From Caldilineaceae bacterium (lineage in GTDB: Bacteria; Chloroflexota; Anaerolineae; Caldilineales; Caldilineaceae), in NCBI GenBank assembly GCA_011523365.1, contig WTGY01000176.1, forward strand, positions 1 to 33,973: a stretch of 33,973 nucleotides of DNA, read 5' to 3'. Below, piece after piece: positions 1-9,103 of this stretch. Position numbers and translations under genes: made by a program. Numbering within the stretch: position 1 is the first letter of the stretch; each line of letters begins with the position of its first letter. Below the pieces are notes generated by a model, which saw only the letters and a program-made list of their open reading frames with translations, did no database searches and had not been told where the DNA came from.

Positions 1-337
1 CCCCGCACAAGGGAGGGCCGAATAGGCCCGACCGCCCAAAAGAGCGAGGAGAGAGTGAAGAGAAGTGAGGAGTGAGCAGTACCGTTTGATCTGCCTGAGC
101 TGGGAACGGGAGTTGAAGGTAGCTTGTCAGGTTCAGGAGGTACTGGTATGTTCGACCCAATATTGAGACACACGGGTTTCGGCAAGGTATTGACAACCCA
201 AATGCAGAGGGTACAATTCGGGCAGCGCGAAATGGGCTCCAACGGCAGATAGATTCGGCGGGCGTTGGAGCCCGGACATTTTTCCTGGGAGCCGAGGTAG
301 TCGGAGGTTGGCAATTGGGTCAACCATTCATGCGAAT
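1..337. other. Contig start without a convincing gene
   Basis: The first 16 bases are identical to the last 16 of the window and form the right arm side of the GC-rich hairpin seen complete at the far end. A short hairpin GGGCC-GAATA-GGCCC lies at 15-29. Around 42-80 the sequence is purine-rich with loosely repeated AGTGA words, resembling a decayed short tandem repeat. The only open frame on the minus strand here lacks any recognisable motif. No clear promoter or SD for the following amidase is visible. Confidence 0.5.
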
Positions 338-1063
338 ATGCGAATTGTTCTGATACGCAGGTTGCAGCGTGTTTTTCTCATTATCAGCGTCATCCTCTTT
401 GGAGGCATTGTTTATCTGGCTGCGACTAGCATTAACCACCTGCTGCCGAGTCCGATTGAGCAGCTCACACTGATCACACCAACACTCTCTTTGGCCACCC
501 CAACGCCAGAATTGGAAACGGTCGCTCTGATCAGCGGTCACGCCGGATTCGATTCCGGCGCGATCTGCGGTGATAGCAACGCGCCCACATTGGTGGAGGC
601 CGAGGTTGTGGCGCATATTGCGGGACTGGTGCAGGCGGAGTTGGAGGCTGCGGGACTGGATGTCATGTTGCTGGAGGAATATGATACCCGGTTGGACAGG
701 CTGGACGCCGACGTTCTGCTGAGCCTGCACGCGGACAGTTGTATCGCTGCCAGCGGCTTCAAGGCAGCCTATCCGTTGAACAGCGCGATTCCGGCAACTG
801 ACAAGAGGCTGGTCGACTGCATCAATAGTGAGTACGCTGCGGTAACGGGCCTGCCGCTGCACTTTCATTCGATCACGCACGACATGACCTACTACCATGC
901 GTTTCGCAAAGTCCTGCCGACTACGCCTACAGCGATCCTGGAGCTGGGCTTTCTGGGCGGTGACGCCAGAATGCTGACAGAGGAGCCTGAGCTGGCGGCT
1001 GCGGGCATCAGGGAAAGTATTTTCTGTTTTTTGCAGGGACGGAGCGGGGAGGGCGAGGAGTAG
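338..1063 (+). CDS. N-acetylmuramoyl-L-alanine amidase (Amidase_3), membrane-anchored
   Basis: The product would cleave the amide bond between N-acetylmuramic acid and L-alanine in peptidoglycan, acting outside the membrane. The N-terminus (MRIVLIRRLQR) is basic and followed by a hydrophobic segment of about 20 residues, an uncleaved anchor or signal peptide; a Thr/Pro-rich linker follows. Zinc and catalytic motifs of the family are present in order: ISGHAGFDSGA (first His), EAEVV (Glu), LSLHADSC (second His) and TAILELGFLG (catalytic Glu). At about 240 residues it is a minimal amidase without an added wall-binding domain. The frame stays open upstream to a TTG at 308 (ten extra residues), but GGAGG touches that codon directly, so the ATG at 338 is preferred. 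It stands alone, ahead of a minus-strand operon. Confidence 0.85.
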   Translation: MRIVLIRRLQRVFLIISVILFGGIVYLAATSINHLLPSPIEQLTLITPTLSLATPTPELETVALISGHAGFDSGAICGDSNAPTLVEAEVVAHIAGLVQAELEAAGLDVMLLEEYDTRLDRLDADVLLSLHADSCIAASGFKAAYPLNSAIPATDKRLVDCINSEYAAVTGLPLHFHSITHDMTYYHAFRKVLPTTPTAILELGFLGGDARMLTEEPELAAAGIRESIFCFLQGRSGEGEE

Positions 1064-1242
1064 AGCAAGAGGGCAGTCGAGGTCGGGGGCGACAACCGGA
1101 CTGCGAAGGGGACAGAGGGGGGCTGCAGTCTACGGGCAGCCGGAAGCAGGTGACGGGAAATCGCCCAACGGACATTGTACTGCGGCGGGTCAGACTATGT
1201 GGATGGGAGGGAGGCAGCCTGGCTGCACTCTTCTCAAACGGG

Positions 1243-2325
1243 TCAGGCGGTTACTGCGACCGTCTGGCCTTGTTCGTCCAGGGCCTCGACCTGGTCGTAA
1301 AGGAAGCAGGCCACGCGGTGTCCGTCGCCCACGTCGGTGAAAGATGGTTCGTACTGGTGACAGATGTCCATAACCTGCGGGCAGCGTGTGTTGAAATTGC
1401 AACCTGTTGGCGGCTCGGCGGGGCTGGGAACGTCGCCTTCGAGAATGATGCGCTGCCTTTTCTTTTCGACCTGCGGGTCGGGAATCGGCACGGCGGAAAG
1501 GAGAGCCTGGGTATAGGGGTGGAGCGGGTTTTCGTACAGAACTTCTCGGTCTGCCAGCTCGACGATTTTGCCCAGATACATCACGGCGATGCGGTCGGAG
1601 ATATGGCGCACGACGGAGAGATCGTGGGCGATGAAGAGGTAGGTCAGACCCATTTCGCTCTGCAGGTCTTCGAGAAGATTGATCACCTGCGCCTGAATCG
1701 AGACGTCGAGCGCTGAAATGGGCTCGTCGCAGACGATGAATGAGGGGTTGACCGCCAGGGCGCGGGCCACGCCGATTCGCTGGCGCTGGCCGCCGGAGAA
1801 CTCGTGCGGGTAGCGGTTGATGAAGTAGGGATTGAGGCCGACGATTTCGAGAAGCTCCTGGACGCGCTGCTGCTGTTCGCGACGGGAGCCGCCGATCTTG
1901 TGGACTTCCAGCGGTTCGCCGACGATGCTGCCGACTGTCATGCGGGGATTGAGGGAGGCGTAGGGATCCTGAAAGATCATCTGCATGCGTCGCCGCATGC
2001 GGCGCAGTTCGCCGCTGTTGATGTTGGTCAGGTCCTGGCCTTCAAAGACGACCTCGCCATCGGTGGGTTCGTAGAGTTGGAGGATGGCGCGTCCGGTGGT
2101 GGATTTGCCGCAGCCGGACTCTCCAACGAGGCCGAGCGTTTCGCCGCGCATCAGATCGAAGGTGATGCCGTCTACGGCCTTGATGCTGCCCACCTGCCGC
2201 TGCAGGATGATGCCGCGGGTGATGGGGAAGTGCATTTTCAGGTTGGATACAGTCAGAAGTACATCGTTCTGGCTCGTTGCCTGAGCAGACGCTGCGCCTG
2301 CGGCATCAGAGTTCTGTGTGGTCAT
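1243..2325 (-). CDS. Oligopeptide/dipeptide ABC transporter ATP-binding protein, OppF/DppF type
   Basis: This is the second cytoplasmic ATPase of a peptide importer. Visible motifs are Walker [11 protein letters not shown]-loop region [11 protein letters not shown], signature [10 protein letters not shown], Walker [13 protein letters not shown] and the H-loop in FIAHDLSV. The C-terminal oligo_HPY extension follows, with its cysteines ([15 protein letters not shown]) that bind an Fe-S cluster in some homologues. At 360 residues it is full length. Its ATG overlaps the stop of the upstream oppD-like gene by four bases, so the two are translationally coupled. No permease or SBP lies next to it; the likely partners are the peptide SBP and permeases at 20.4-24.8 kb. 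Confidence 0.93.
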   Translation of the reverse strand: MTTQNSDAAGAASAQATSQNDVLLTVSNLKMHFPITRGIILQRQVGSIKAVDGITFDLMRGETLGLVGESGCGKSTTGRAILQLYEPTDGEVVFEGQDLTNINSGELRRMRRRMQMIFQDPYASLNPRMTVGSIVGEPLEVHKIGGSRREQQQRVQELLEIVGLNPYFINRYPHEFSGGQRQRIGVARALAVNPSFIVCDEPISALDVSIQAQVINLLEDLQSEMGLTYLFIAHDLSVVRHISDRIAVMYLGKIVELADREVLYENPLHPYTQALLSAVPIPDPQVEKKRQRIILEGDVPSPAEPPTGCNFNTRCPQVMDICHQYEPSFTDVGDGHRVACFLYDQVEALDEQGQTVAVTA

Positions 2326-3344
2326 GCGACGGCCTCCACCTGTTCGTCGGCGCTTGTGTCATAGATTTCAACGTCGGACAGATCCACCCAGCAGGCTGAA
2401 CTGCGGACAGCACTAATTGCCATCAACGGCGGATTCTCTTCAAGGCATTTGTCGATTACGAAGGGACAGCGGGGTGCGAAGGGGCAGCTTTGGGGCGGGT
2501 CAAGCAGGTCGGGCGGCAGGCCCTCGATAGGGATGAGCCTCTTCTGCCTTCCCAGGTCGAGCCTCGGGATTGAGCGCAGCAGGCCGAGGGTATAGGGGTG
2601 CCTGGGCTGGCCGTAGATCACGTCGACCGGTCCTTCTTCGACGATGAATCCGGCATACATAACAAGCACCCGATCGGCCAGACCGGCCACGACGCCGAGG
2701 TCGTGGGTGATCCAGATGATGGCCATGCCGAGCTCGCTCTGCAGGCGGGTGACGAGGTCGACGATCTGGGCCTGAATTGTGACGTCGAGGGCGGTCGTCG
2801 GCTCGTCGGCAATAAGCAATTGGGGGTTACAACTGAGGCCCATGGCGATCATGACACGCTGGCGCATGCCACCGGAGAACTGGTGCGGATAGTCATCGAG
2901 TCTGGCGCCTGCGTCGGGGATGCCGACCAACTCCAATAGCTCGATGGCGCGGGCGCGGCTTTCCTCCCGGTTCATGTTGAGATGGAGTTCCAAAGCTTCG
3001 GTGATCTGGCGCCCGATGGTCAGGACCGGGTTGAGGGAGGTCATTGGGTCCTGGAAGATCATGGCGATACGATTGCCGCGGATCTGCCGCAGTTCTTCTT
3101 CGTTGAGTTGCAGGAGATCCTGGCCGTCGAAATTCACCTCACCGTTGACAATCTTTCCCGGTGGTTCGGGAATCAGGCGGATGAGGGACATGACGCCGAC
3201 GCTTTTGCCGCTACCGGATTCACCTACGATTGCGACCGTCTCTCCCTCAGCGACATCATAGGTAATGCCGTTCACCGCGTGGACGATTCCGTCCTGGGTG
3301 AAGAATTGCGTCTGGAGGTTGCGGACTTCAATCAGGTTGGCCAT
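2322..3344 (-). CDS. Oligopeptide/dipeptide ABC transporter ATP-binding protein, OppD/DppD type
   Basis: This is the first ATPase of the peptide importer and the first gene of the two-gene minus-strand operon. Motifs are Walker [21 protein letters not shown], signature FSGGMRQRV, Walker [14 protein letters not shown]-loop WITHDLGV and a C-terminal oligo_HPY region with cysteines ([15 protein letters not shown]). Its 340 residues match the usual size. It overlaps the oppF-like gene by four bases. A near-consensus promoter about 50 bases upstream of the start drives it, divergent from the XRE regulator. That arrangement suggests, but does not prove, that the regulator controls it. Confidence 0.93.
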   Translation of the reverse strand: MANLIEVRNLQTQFFTQDGIVHAVNGITYDVAEGETVAIVGESGSGKSVGVMSLIRLIPEPPGKIVNGEVNFDGQDLLQLNEEELRQIRGNRIAMIFQDPMTSLNPVLTIGRQITEALELHLNMNREESRARAIELLELVGIPDAGARLDDYPHQFSGGMRQRVMIAMGLSCNPQLLIADEPTTALDVTIQAQIVDLVTRLQSELGMAIIWITHDLGVVAGLADRVLVMYAGFIVEEGPVDVIYGQPRHPYTLGLLRSIPRLDLGRQKRLIPIEGLPPDLLDPPQSCPFAPRCPFVIDKCLEENPPLMAISAVRSSACWVDLSDVEIYDTSADEQVEAVA

Positions 3345-3402
3345 GTCTCGCTTTTTCCTATTGCATTTTCAGTGCGGCGGATTGGGCGGTATTGGATGAG
3401 CA

Positions 3403-3431
3403 ATTCTAACAACAGACGCGCTCCTTGTCAA
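3403..3431 (-). promoter_or_regulatory. Sigma-70-type promoter of the oppDF operon
   Basis: Read on the minus strand: a perfect -35 TTGACA (3431-3426), a 17-base spacer and -10 TAGAAT (3408-3403), the latter preceded by TGT as an extended -10. Predicted transcription start is near 3396, giving a leader of about 50 bases to the start at 3344. This is the best promoter match in the window. Confidence 0.7.
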
Positions 3432-3706
3432 CATCGGTATTTGGGCGGGGTTCAGACCGCATTTGGGGGCGGAAATGGTCTGGCGGGGAATGCATGCCAA
3501 CGGTGGTTGAAGTTGATTGCCTGCTTGTTGAGAGGCAGAGGGCAAGCACAAGGTCTGCCCCTACCGCGGCTTCTGTTGATTGGGGGGTCAGGCAAGATCT
3601 TTGGGCAAAGACATTCGGTTTGAGGCATGAGCAAGGGGGGAATAGGGCGGACGGAAAGGAGATAGGGTGAGGGACGGTGGTTCTCATTTGTGCCGCACGA
3701 ATGACA

Positions 3707-3777
3707 GTTTCGGGGACGTTACTGGCTTTTCTGGATTGCGTACAGAAAAATGTCCCGAAACCGGTGCTCCCGGTTTC
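3707..3777. repeat. Nested and competing inverted repeats upstream of the regulator
   Basis: GTTTCGGGGAC (3707-3717) pairs, with one bulged G, with GTCCCGAAAC (3752-3761). Inside that stem TTTTCTG (3727-3733) pairs with CAGAAAA (3743-3749). The right arm is also shared with a second perfect palindrome, GAAACCGG (3757-3764) with CCGGTTTC (3770-3777), loop TGCTC. The two structures cannot form together. Because the block lies just upstream of the predicted -35, a DNA operator is at least as likely as an RNA element. Confidence 0.6.
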
Positions 3778-3798
3778 CAATATTGGAGCCCAAACCCA

Positions 3799-3826
3799 TT
3801 GAATTCCAATTTTAGGCTGCTAATAT
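3799..3826 (+). promoter_or_regulatory. Candidate promoter of the XRE/MmyB regulator
   Basis: TTGAAT (3799-3804), a 16-base spacer and TAATAT (3821-3826). The predicted start near 3833 falls on a strong SD (AGGAGG, 3832-3837) that precedes a short leader frame rather than the regulator itself. The AT-rich composition stands out from the surrounding sequence. Confidence 0.45.
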
Positions 3827-3845
3827 GTTACAGGAGGAATTCAGC

Positions 3846-3920
3846 TTGGGGTCGATGGATGGAACTGGCATGAGAGAACGGAGAAGTCAGTGGAACACGA
3901 GACGTTCGGAAAGATCGTAG
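3846..3920 (+). CDS. Possible leader peptide overlapping the regulator start
   Basis: A strong SD (AGGAGG at 3832-3837) lies about eight bases before a TTG at 3846; the same frame has ATGs at 3855 and 3870. The frame runs 24 codons to TAG at 3918-3920, overlapping the first 31 bases of the regulator in another frame. It could couple or limit regulator translation. The peptide has no recognisable motif, and the SD could simply be fortuitous, so this is a weak call. Confidence 0.25.
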   Translation: MGSMDGTGMRERRSQWNTRRSERS

Positions 3921-4753
3921 CCGCCTTGCGAAGAGAGCAGATCGATTTTGCCACGGGTCGTCGTTGGAGCCAGCAGAAATTAGCCGAGGAGACGGGCTTG
4001 ACAAAGAGAATTGTGAGCAAGATAGAGCGAGGCAGACAGGCGAGATTGGAGGGGGAGGTCCTGCAGAATCTGGCACGGGCTTTTGAGTTGACGTCGCTGG
4101 AGAGGAGGGAGTTTTTCGCCTTGGCCAGTCAATCCGCTGACAGAGCGGTTGTGCGCGCCGATCTAGACCACAGGGAGGTATTCGAAAAGACCTGGGCTTC
4201 GCTGAGCGCGATCGGTCTGCCGGCGTTTCTGATGGATACTTTTGGCAATATCATCGGCATCAATCGTGCGATGATTGCTTTTCACGGTTGCAGTATGGCA
4301 CAGATAAGCGAGGCCAAGGCTACGGCGGAGGGCGTCAACCTGCTGGGGATGCTTTTTGCCCCCGATTCTACACTGCGGCGGGTGCTGGGAAACGGCTGGC
4401 ATTCGAATGCAATGACGGTAATGCGGCAGTGGCGGGCCATGACGTTGCGCTACCGCCACACGGAACGGTTTCGACAGCTTTTCACTGTGCTCTCGGCGTT
4501 TCCCGACTTCCCGACCTTCTGGTCTGCGAGCCGCGAACGCCATCAGGACGTCAACAGCCGGCTGCGCAGCCACATATACACGCACCGGGTGCATGGACCG
4601 GTGGGTTACACAGTCTTTACGGACGTCAGCCTTAGCGCCCAGGGCGACCTCTATCTTTCCGCCTACGTTCCCCAAGACCGCAACACGATCGAGCTTTTCC
4701 AGCGGCTGGCTGGCGGAAGCCAGCAGGCGCTGCCCATGGCCAACTGGCCTTAA
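3890..4753 (+). CDS. XRE-family regulator with MmyB-like ligand-binding domain
   Basis: An N-terminal helix-turn-helix (about residues 20-60, core SQQKLAEETGLTKRIVSKIERG) is followed by a domain of about 170 residues of the MmyB/MLTR type, PAS-like with LPAFLMDTFGNIIGINRAMIA near residue 110 and a conserved-looking PDFPTFWSA. In characterised relatives this domain senses a small or fatty ligand; here the ligand is unknown. The GTG start at 3890 has a GGAGA box five bases upstream. The gene diverges from oppDF across a palindrome-rich region, so control of that operon and itself is the simplest hypothesis. It ends in isolation, convergent with argH. Confidence 0.8.
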   Translation: MEHETFGKIVAALRREQIDFATGRRWSQQKLAEETGLTKRIVSKIERGRQARLEGEVLQNLARAFELTSLERREFFALASQSADRAVVRADLDHREVFEKTWASLSAIGLPAFLMDTFGNIIGINRAMIAFHGCSMAQISEAKATAEGVNLLGMLFAPDSTLRRVLGNGWHSNAMTVMRQWRAMTLRYRHTERFRQLFTVLSAFPDFPTFWSASRERHQDVNSRLRSHIYTHRVHGPVGYTVFTDVSLSAQGDLYLSAYVPQDRNTIELFQRLAGGSQQALPMANWP

Positions 4754-4821
4754 CGCCCCTTTTCTACTTCAAGGTTCAAAGAAAGACATAGAGGACGGCG
4801 GCCGCGAAAGCAGCCTACGGG

Positions 4822-6210
4822 CTACTCGGGGTCTGAGCGGCCGAGCCAGAGGTGCAGTTCGTCGATCTGCTCCTGCACGGCGCGGCGGCTGCTACCGCCG
4901 AATCCGTCACGCTGCTCCACGCTGCGTTCGTAGCTCCAGACGCTGGCCACGTCTTCTTCGAAGGCAGGGTGCAGAGATCGAAGCTCTGTCAGCGACAGGT
5001 TGGTGAGGGAGGTGTCCTGGGATTCGGCGAGGGCCACGGCAGCGCCGGCGACGTGATGCGTTTCGCGAAAGGGGACGCCTTTGCGCACGAGGTATTCGGC
5101 CAGGTCGGTGGCGAGCATTTCGGGCACGAGGGCACGGGCCATGTTTTCGTGGTTGACGGTGAGGGTGGCGAGTGCGCCGGCGGCGATTGGCAGGGCGCGG
5201 TTCAGGGTATCGATGGCGTCGAAGAGGGGCTCCTTGTCCTCCTGGAGGTCCTTGTTGTAGGTGCTGGGGAGACCCTTCAGGGTCATCAGAAGCCCGCTCA
5301 TATTGCCGAAGACGCGGCCGGCCTTGCCGCGCAGGAGCTCGAGGGAGTCGGGGTTCTTCTTTTGGGGCATGAGGCTGCTGCCGGTGCTGTAGGCGTCGGC
5401 GAGGGCGACGAAACCGAACTCGCGGCTGGAGTAGATGATGAGGTCCTCGGCCCAGCGGCTGATGTGAAGCATGGTGAGCGCCGCCCAGAACAGCGCCTCG
5501 GCGACGAAGTCGCGATCGCTTACGCCGTCGAGGCTATTGGGGGTAGGCGCGTCGAATCCGAGGTCGTGCGCGAGGTGGTGGCGGTCGATGGTGAAGGGGT
5601 TGCCAGCGAGGGCGCCGTTGCCGAGCGGCATCAGGTTGACACGTTGCTGGAGATCCTGGAGGCGCAGGGCGTCGCGCTGCCATGCCCAGGCGTAGCTGAG
5701 GAGCCAGTGGCTCCAGCAGGTGGGCTGGGCGGGCTGAAGGTGGGTATAGCCCGGCATGAGGAGATCGATTTCGGTTGCGGCGCGCTCTACTGCGACGCCG
5801 ATCAGGGTACGCAGATGCTGCTGTGAGGTCTTGAGCTCTTCCCGCAGCCAAAAGCGCAGGTCTGTCGCGACCTGGTCGTTGCGGCTGCGGCCAGTGTGCA
5901 GTTTGCCGGCTACGGGGCCGATCAGCTCGGTGAGGCGGCGTTCGTTGGCGGTATGGATGTCCTCGTCGCCGGCCTGGATTTCAAACTGTCCAGCGGCCCA
6001 TTCACCGGCAACGCGTTCGAGGCCGGAGACGATCCGTTCGGCTTCCTCTTCAGTCAATAGCCCGGCTCTGGCCAGTGCGCGCGCATAGGCCTGGCTGCCG
6101 CGGATGTCGGCCAGCCACAGACGCCGGTCGAAGTCGATCGACGCGTTGAACTCTTCCATCAGCGGGTCGAGTGCGCCGCTGAAACGACCTCCCCATAGCT
6201 TCGTGCTCAC
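4822..6210 (-). CDS. argH: Argininosuccinate lyase
   Basis: Catalyses the last step of arginine synthesis, argininosuccinate to arginine and fumarate, in the cytoplasm as a homotetramer. All family blocks are visible: N-terminal [39 protein letters not shown] and the fumarate-lyase signature [13 protein letters not shown] containing the catalytic serine loop. The frame is open 28 codons further upstream and would overlap the next gene, but KLWGGRF is normally within a few residues of the start. A GTG at 6210 with GGAG nine bases upstream gives 462 residues, the usual length. No other arg genes are in the window, so it is a scattered biosynthetic gene, lying downstream of a CPBP protease gene on the same strand. 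Confidence 0.95.
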   Translation of the reverse strand: MSTKLWGGRFSGALDPLMEEFNASIDFDRRLWLADIRGSQAYARALARAGLLTEEEAERIVSGLERVAGEWAAGQFEIQAGDEDIHTANERRLTELIGPVAGKLHTGRSRNDQVATDLRFWLREELKTSQQHLRTLIGVAVERAATEIDLLMPGYTHLQPAQPTCWSHWLLSYAWAWQRDALRLQDLQQRVNLMPLGNGALAGNPFTIDRHHLAHDLGFDAPTPNSLDGVSDRDFVAEALFWAALTMLHISRWAEDLIIYSSREFGFVALADAYSTGSSLMPQKKNPDSLELLRGKAGRVFGNMSGLLMTLKGLPSTYNKDLQEDKEPLFDAIDTLNRALPIAAGALATLTVNHENMARALVPEMLATDLAEYLVRKGVPFRETHHVAGAAVALAESQDTSLTNLSLTELRSLHPAFEEDVASVWSYERSVEQRDGFGGSSRRAVQEQIDELHLWLGRSDPE

Positions 6211-6265
6211 TGTTTGTTGCTCCGCTCTGCGGTGACCGGTACCACTTGGACCGAACTGACAATCA

Positions 6266-7258
6266 TTATTCCACAGGAGGCTGTTCGGCGACACTTTCGC
6301 TACTGGCGGGTGACTGATATTCGGCCACGGTCAGGGCGAATCCGACCGCCCCCCGCGTGCGTTTCACCCACCATACGATCAGTAGAGAACCGACGATTAT
6401 CGCGGCGAGGCCGAGCAGGCCGGCCTCGGGCCCGAAGGCGCCGCCGGTCCACAGGTCGGGGCCGCTCTGCTGCACGGCAATGAAGGTGGTCTCGTTGTTG
6501 GATGTGCCGCTAACGGGAAAGCCGAAGACGTTGCCCTGGAAAAAGTTCCAGGTGATGTGAATGCCTATCGGCATTGCCAGCTGGTCGGTCAAGAGGAAGG
6601 GCAGCCCCAGGAAGAGGCCGGCCAGGAAGAGGTCCAGCGTGCTGACAACAGTTGCATTGGGGTTGCCGGCGTGGAGGAGCCCAAAAACTGCTGAGGAGAT
6701 AAGCCAGGCAAGCAGAATAGCTCTTTTGCGGCCAATGGGACTGAAGCTGAGACCCTCGGCTATGTTCTTGAAGTGATACCCGCGCGATACCAGCTCCTCG
6801 TATATGCCCACGGCAAGGAACTGGGTCAGAGGCCAGAGAATTGCGAGGCCGAAGGGAACAGACCTGTTCGTAGAGAGGATTTCTGCGACCGTAACCCAGC
6901 CCAGGGCCAGTTCAACAAGGAAGATAAGCAGCATAAGGAATGCGCCCAGGAACAGCCCGTAGGCAAGATCTCGCCACCAGTGGAAAGAGAATTGCAGGCC
7001 GACATCAGTAACGGGCCTGCGGTCAAGAAGCCGGGCTGCGAACAGTGTGCCGGCCACGATCGCCAGTCCGTTCAGGGCCATTTCAACGATGCCAAGGGCG
7101 AAAGTTTCTTCCAGATCCTCAAATGCAAGGGATAGGAGCACCTCGAGTGCCACAATTGCGAAGACGACCAGGATAAGATGGAGGACTAGCCGCCACCCGG
7201 CACGTAGGCGCCTGTCGTTGGGGCTCCAGAACAAGGAGGAGATTCGGTTCATCTTCAA
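6266..7258 (-). CDS. CPBP-family intramembrane metalloprotease (copy 1)
   Basis: A multi-pass membrane protein of 330 residues of the CAAX prenyl protease 2/bacteriocin-processing (CPBP, Abi) family. The three family motifs are present: [10 protein letters not shown] (EExxxR), FGLLHAGNP (FxxxH) and [10 protein letters not shown] (HxxxN), which together form the glutamate/histidine active site in the membrane. The N-terminus ([21 protein letters not shown]) is a soluble lead before the first helix. The substrate cannot be predicted; relatives act in bacteriocin self-immunity or signalling. It is a paralogue of the next gene upstream, with almost identical active-site segments, so the pair arose by tandem duplication. 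Confidence 0.88.
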   Translation of the reverse strand: MKMNRISSLFWSPNDRRLRAGWRLVLHLILVVFAIVALEVLLSLAFEDLEETFALGIVEMALNGLAIVAGTLFAARLLDRRPVTDVGLQFSFHWWRDLAYGLFLGAFLMLLIFLVELALGWVTVAEILSTNRSVPFGLAILWPLTQFLAVGIYEELVSRGYHFKNIAEGLSFSPIGRKRAILLAWLISSAVFGLLHAGNPNATVVSTLDLFLAGLFLGLPFLLTDQLAMPIGIHITWNFFQGNVFGFPVSGTSNNETTFIAVQQSGPDLWTGGAFGPEAGLLGLAAIIVGSLLIVWWVKRTRGAVGFALTVAEYQSPASSESVAEQPPVE

Positions 7259-7401
7259 GTGCCTTTCTTTGGGGTTGCCGAACAGCGACAGAGTGCGAAT
7301 CTGACTTTGTTCGAAAATTTCATGGCACAGGATTTTCTTGAAGACCGTTCTCAGACCAACGGGAAAGGCAATTGCGGAGTCGGTTCAGGAAACCCGGGAC
7401 A

Positions 7402-8376
7402 TCAGTTAGTCGGAGACCGCCGATACTCGGCGAGAGATAGTGATAGCTCAAGTGTACCGCGAGAGCGTTTCACCCACCAGATCATGGCCAGAGAGCCGGC
7501 AATTATGCCTATGAAGCCAAGCAGCCCTGCCTCCGGGCCAAAGCCACCGCCGGTCCAGAGATCGGGGCCGCCCTGAACGGTATTGAAGATCGAGGTGCGG
7601 AAAAAGGTCAAGCCGCTGACCGGAAAGCCGAAGACGTTGCCCTGGAAGAAGTTCCAAGCGATATGGACGCCGATGGAGAGGGCCAATTCGCCGGTCAGGA
7701 GGAAGGGCAGGGCGAGAAAGATCCCTGCCAAAGTGATCTTGAGGGTCGTGCCCACGGTTGCGCCGGGGTTGGCGGCGTGGATCAGTCCAAAGAGGATGGA
7801 AGTGACGATCCACGCCAGGAAGAGGGACGTTCTGGTACTGAGCGGACCGAAGTTGAGACCCTCGGCGATGTTTTTCATCTGATAGCCGCGAAAGACGAGC
7901 TCCTCATAGGTGCCCACCAGCGTCATTTGGACCAGGAAGATGAGGAAGGCCACGAAGAATGGGAAGGGCATAAGTGTAACGAACATGCCATCGATCGTGA
8001 TCCATCCCATGGCCAGCTCAAAGACAAAGATTCCTCCCATCAGGAGACCGCCAAGAAGCAGGCCGAAGAGCAGGTCCCGGCGCCACTGCGTGTTCCAGAC
8101 CAGACCGTAGTCGCTAAAGCTGCGGCGATCCAGGAACCTGGCCGCGACGATTGTTACGACGACATATATCAAGCCGGTCAATAGCAGGGCGACCATATTT
8201 GCAGTGGGGTCCGGGCCGCTATCGCTGCTGCTCCCGGCTCCTGAAAAGAGGGGGCGCAGCACAGCCGTAGTGATCTGCAGTCCGGCAAAAATCAGTAGGA
8301 AGTGTAGTATCACGCGCCAGAGCGCGCGGAGCCTGGTGTCGTTGGGATTCCAAAACAGCTGAAGGATGTAGTTCAT
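7402..8376 (-). CDS. CPBP-family intramembrane metalloprotease (copy 2)
   Basis: A second CPBP protein of 324 residues, 143 bases upstream of copy 1 on the same strand. It carries EELVFRGYQM, FGLIHAANPG and HIAWNFFQGN in the same order and spacing, followed in both copies by VFGFPVSG. The N-terminal soluble segment (LFWNPNDTRLRALWRVILH) also matches copy 1, showing duplication of the whole gene. The sequences diverge most in the first transmembrane helices and the C-terminal tail. Upstream it is divergent from the DUF1992 gene; AAGGTG lies upstream of the ATG. Confidence 0.88.
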   Translation of the reverse strand: MNYILQLFWNPNDTRLRALWRVILHFLLIFAGLQITTAVLRPLFSGAGSSSDSGPDPTANMVALLLTGLIYVVVTIVAARFLDRRSFSDYGLVWNTQWRRDLLFGLLLGGLLMGGIFVFELAMGWITIDGMFVTLMPFPFFVAFLIFLVQMTLVGTYEELVFRGYQMKNIAEGLNFGPLSTRTSLFLAWIVTSILFGLIHAANPGATVGTTLKITLAGIFLALPFLLTGELALSIGVHIAWNFFQGNVFGFPVSGLTFFRTSIFNTVQGGPDLWTGGGFGPEAGLLGFIGIIAGSLAMIWWVKRSRGTLELSLSLAEYRRSPTN

Positions 8377-8412
8377 TTTAGCTATGGCACCTTTTTATGG
8401 GGCGATCCCAGT

Positions 8413-8442
8413 TTGAGATTCGCCTACTCTTTGTGATAGGAT
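8413..8442 (+). promoter_or_regulatory. Candidate promoter of the DUF1992 gene
   Basis: TTGAGA (8413-8418), an 18-base spacer and TAGGAT (8437-8442), preceded by TGA as an extended -10. The predicted start near 8449 leaves a short leader containing GGAGGGAG before the ATG at 8473. Confidence 0.45.
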
Positions 8443-8472
8443 TCACATACGGGTGGCGGACGGAGGGAGTAT

Positions 8473-9036
8473 ATGAGCGAGCAAGACAGGCCGCGTGCAA
8501 CAGAGAAGGTGTCTTCGCCGAAGGTCGGGAATGTCCCTCGCCGGCGCACGCGGCCGCGGGGGCTGAACGAATGGCAGGATCTGATCACGGAGCAGCTTGA
8601 TGAGGCGGCTGCAAACGGCGCCTTTGAAAACCTCCCGGGCAAAGGACAGCCGCTGCAGCTAGACCGATTCCCCAACGAGTCAGACGATATGCGGATGGCC
8701 AACAAGCTGCTCAAGGACAACAATCTGACGCCGAGCTGGATCGGTGATCGCAAGGAGCTGTTGGCGCAGATCGAAGCGCTGCGTGCGGAGATGAAGCGGC
8801 GATGGGAGCAGACGTGCGCAGGTGTGCAGGCAGCTGGGAGTGAGCGAGAGGCTTTTGCACGGTCCTGGCATCGCAGTGTTCGCGACTGGGAAGCGCGCGT
8901 AGACCAGCTGAACAGGCGAATCGTCAGCTTGAACATCAGCCTGCCCATTTGGCGGATGGAGCTGCACAAGTTGAGGCTGGATGAAGAGTTGAAGCGAATT
9001 GGCGCTGCGAATGGGGACGGCGAGTCCTTCTTGTAA
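8473..9036 (+). CDS. DUF1992 (DnaJ homologue subfamily C member 28 conserved domain) protein
   Basis: A 187-residue protein with the DUF1992 hallmark GAFENLPGKGQPL near residues 49-61, preceded by the LNEWQDLITEQLDEAA helix. In eukaryotes the domain occurs in DNAJC28; bacterial members have no J domain and no established function. The C-terminal half is strongly charged and helical, likely coiled coil. The first 30 residues are basic and disordered-looking. The start is secure: GGAGGGAG lies just upstream of the ATG. It is a single-gene unit, divergent from the CPBP pair and convergent with the amidohydrolase operon. Confidence 0.85.
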   Translation: MSEQDRPRATEKVSSPKVGNVPRRRTRPRGLNEWQDLITEQLDEAAANGAFENLPGKGQPLQLDRFPNESDDMRMANKLLKDNNLTPSWIGDRKELLAQIEALRAEMKRRWEQTCAGVQAAGSEREAFARSWHRSVRDWEARVDQLNRRIVSLNISLPIWRMELHKLRLDEELKRIGAANGDGESFL

Positions 9037-9103
9037 TTCCTCGTTGTTCTGGTACCCTCCTTTTCCCGACTGTCGTTCCTGAAGGTCGAAACCCCAGAAA
9101 CGG

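Larger units (their letters stand above)
3345..3889. other. Divergent regulatory region between oppD and the XRE regulator
   Basis: No gene is supported here; overlapping open frames lack motifs. The stretch holds the oppDF promoter at its left, a set of nested inverted repeats (3707-3777), a promoter for the regulator (3799-3826) and a strong SD with a possible short leader ORF. The density of palindromes next to the promoter fits an autoregulated divergent control region. Confidence 0.55.

Noticed and set aside
4852..5826. Long plus-strand frame opposite argH
   Set aside because: It is the Gly/Val/Glu-rich antisense shadow of a certain gene in GC-rich DNA.
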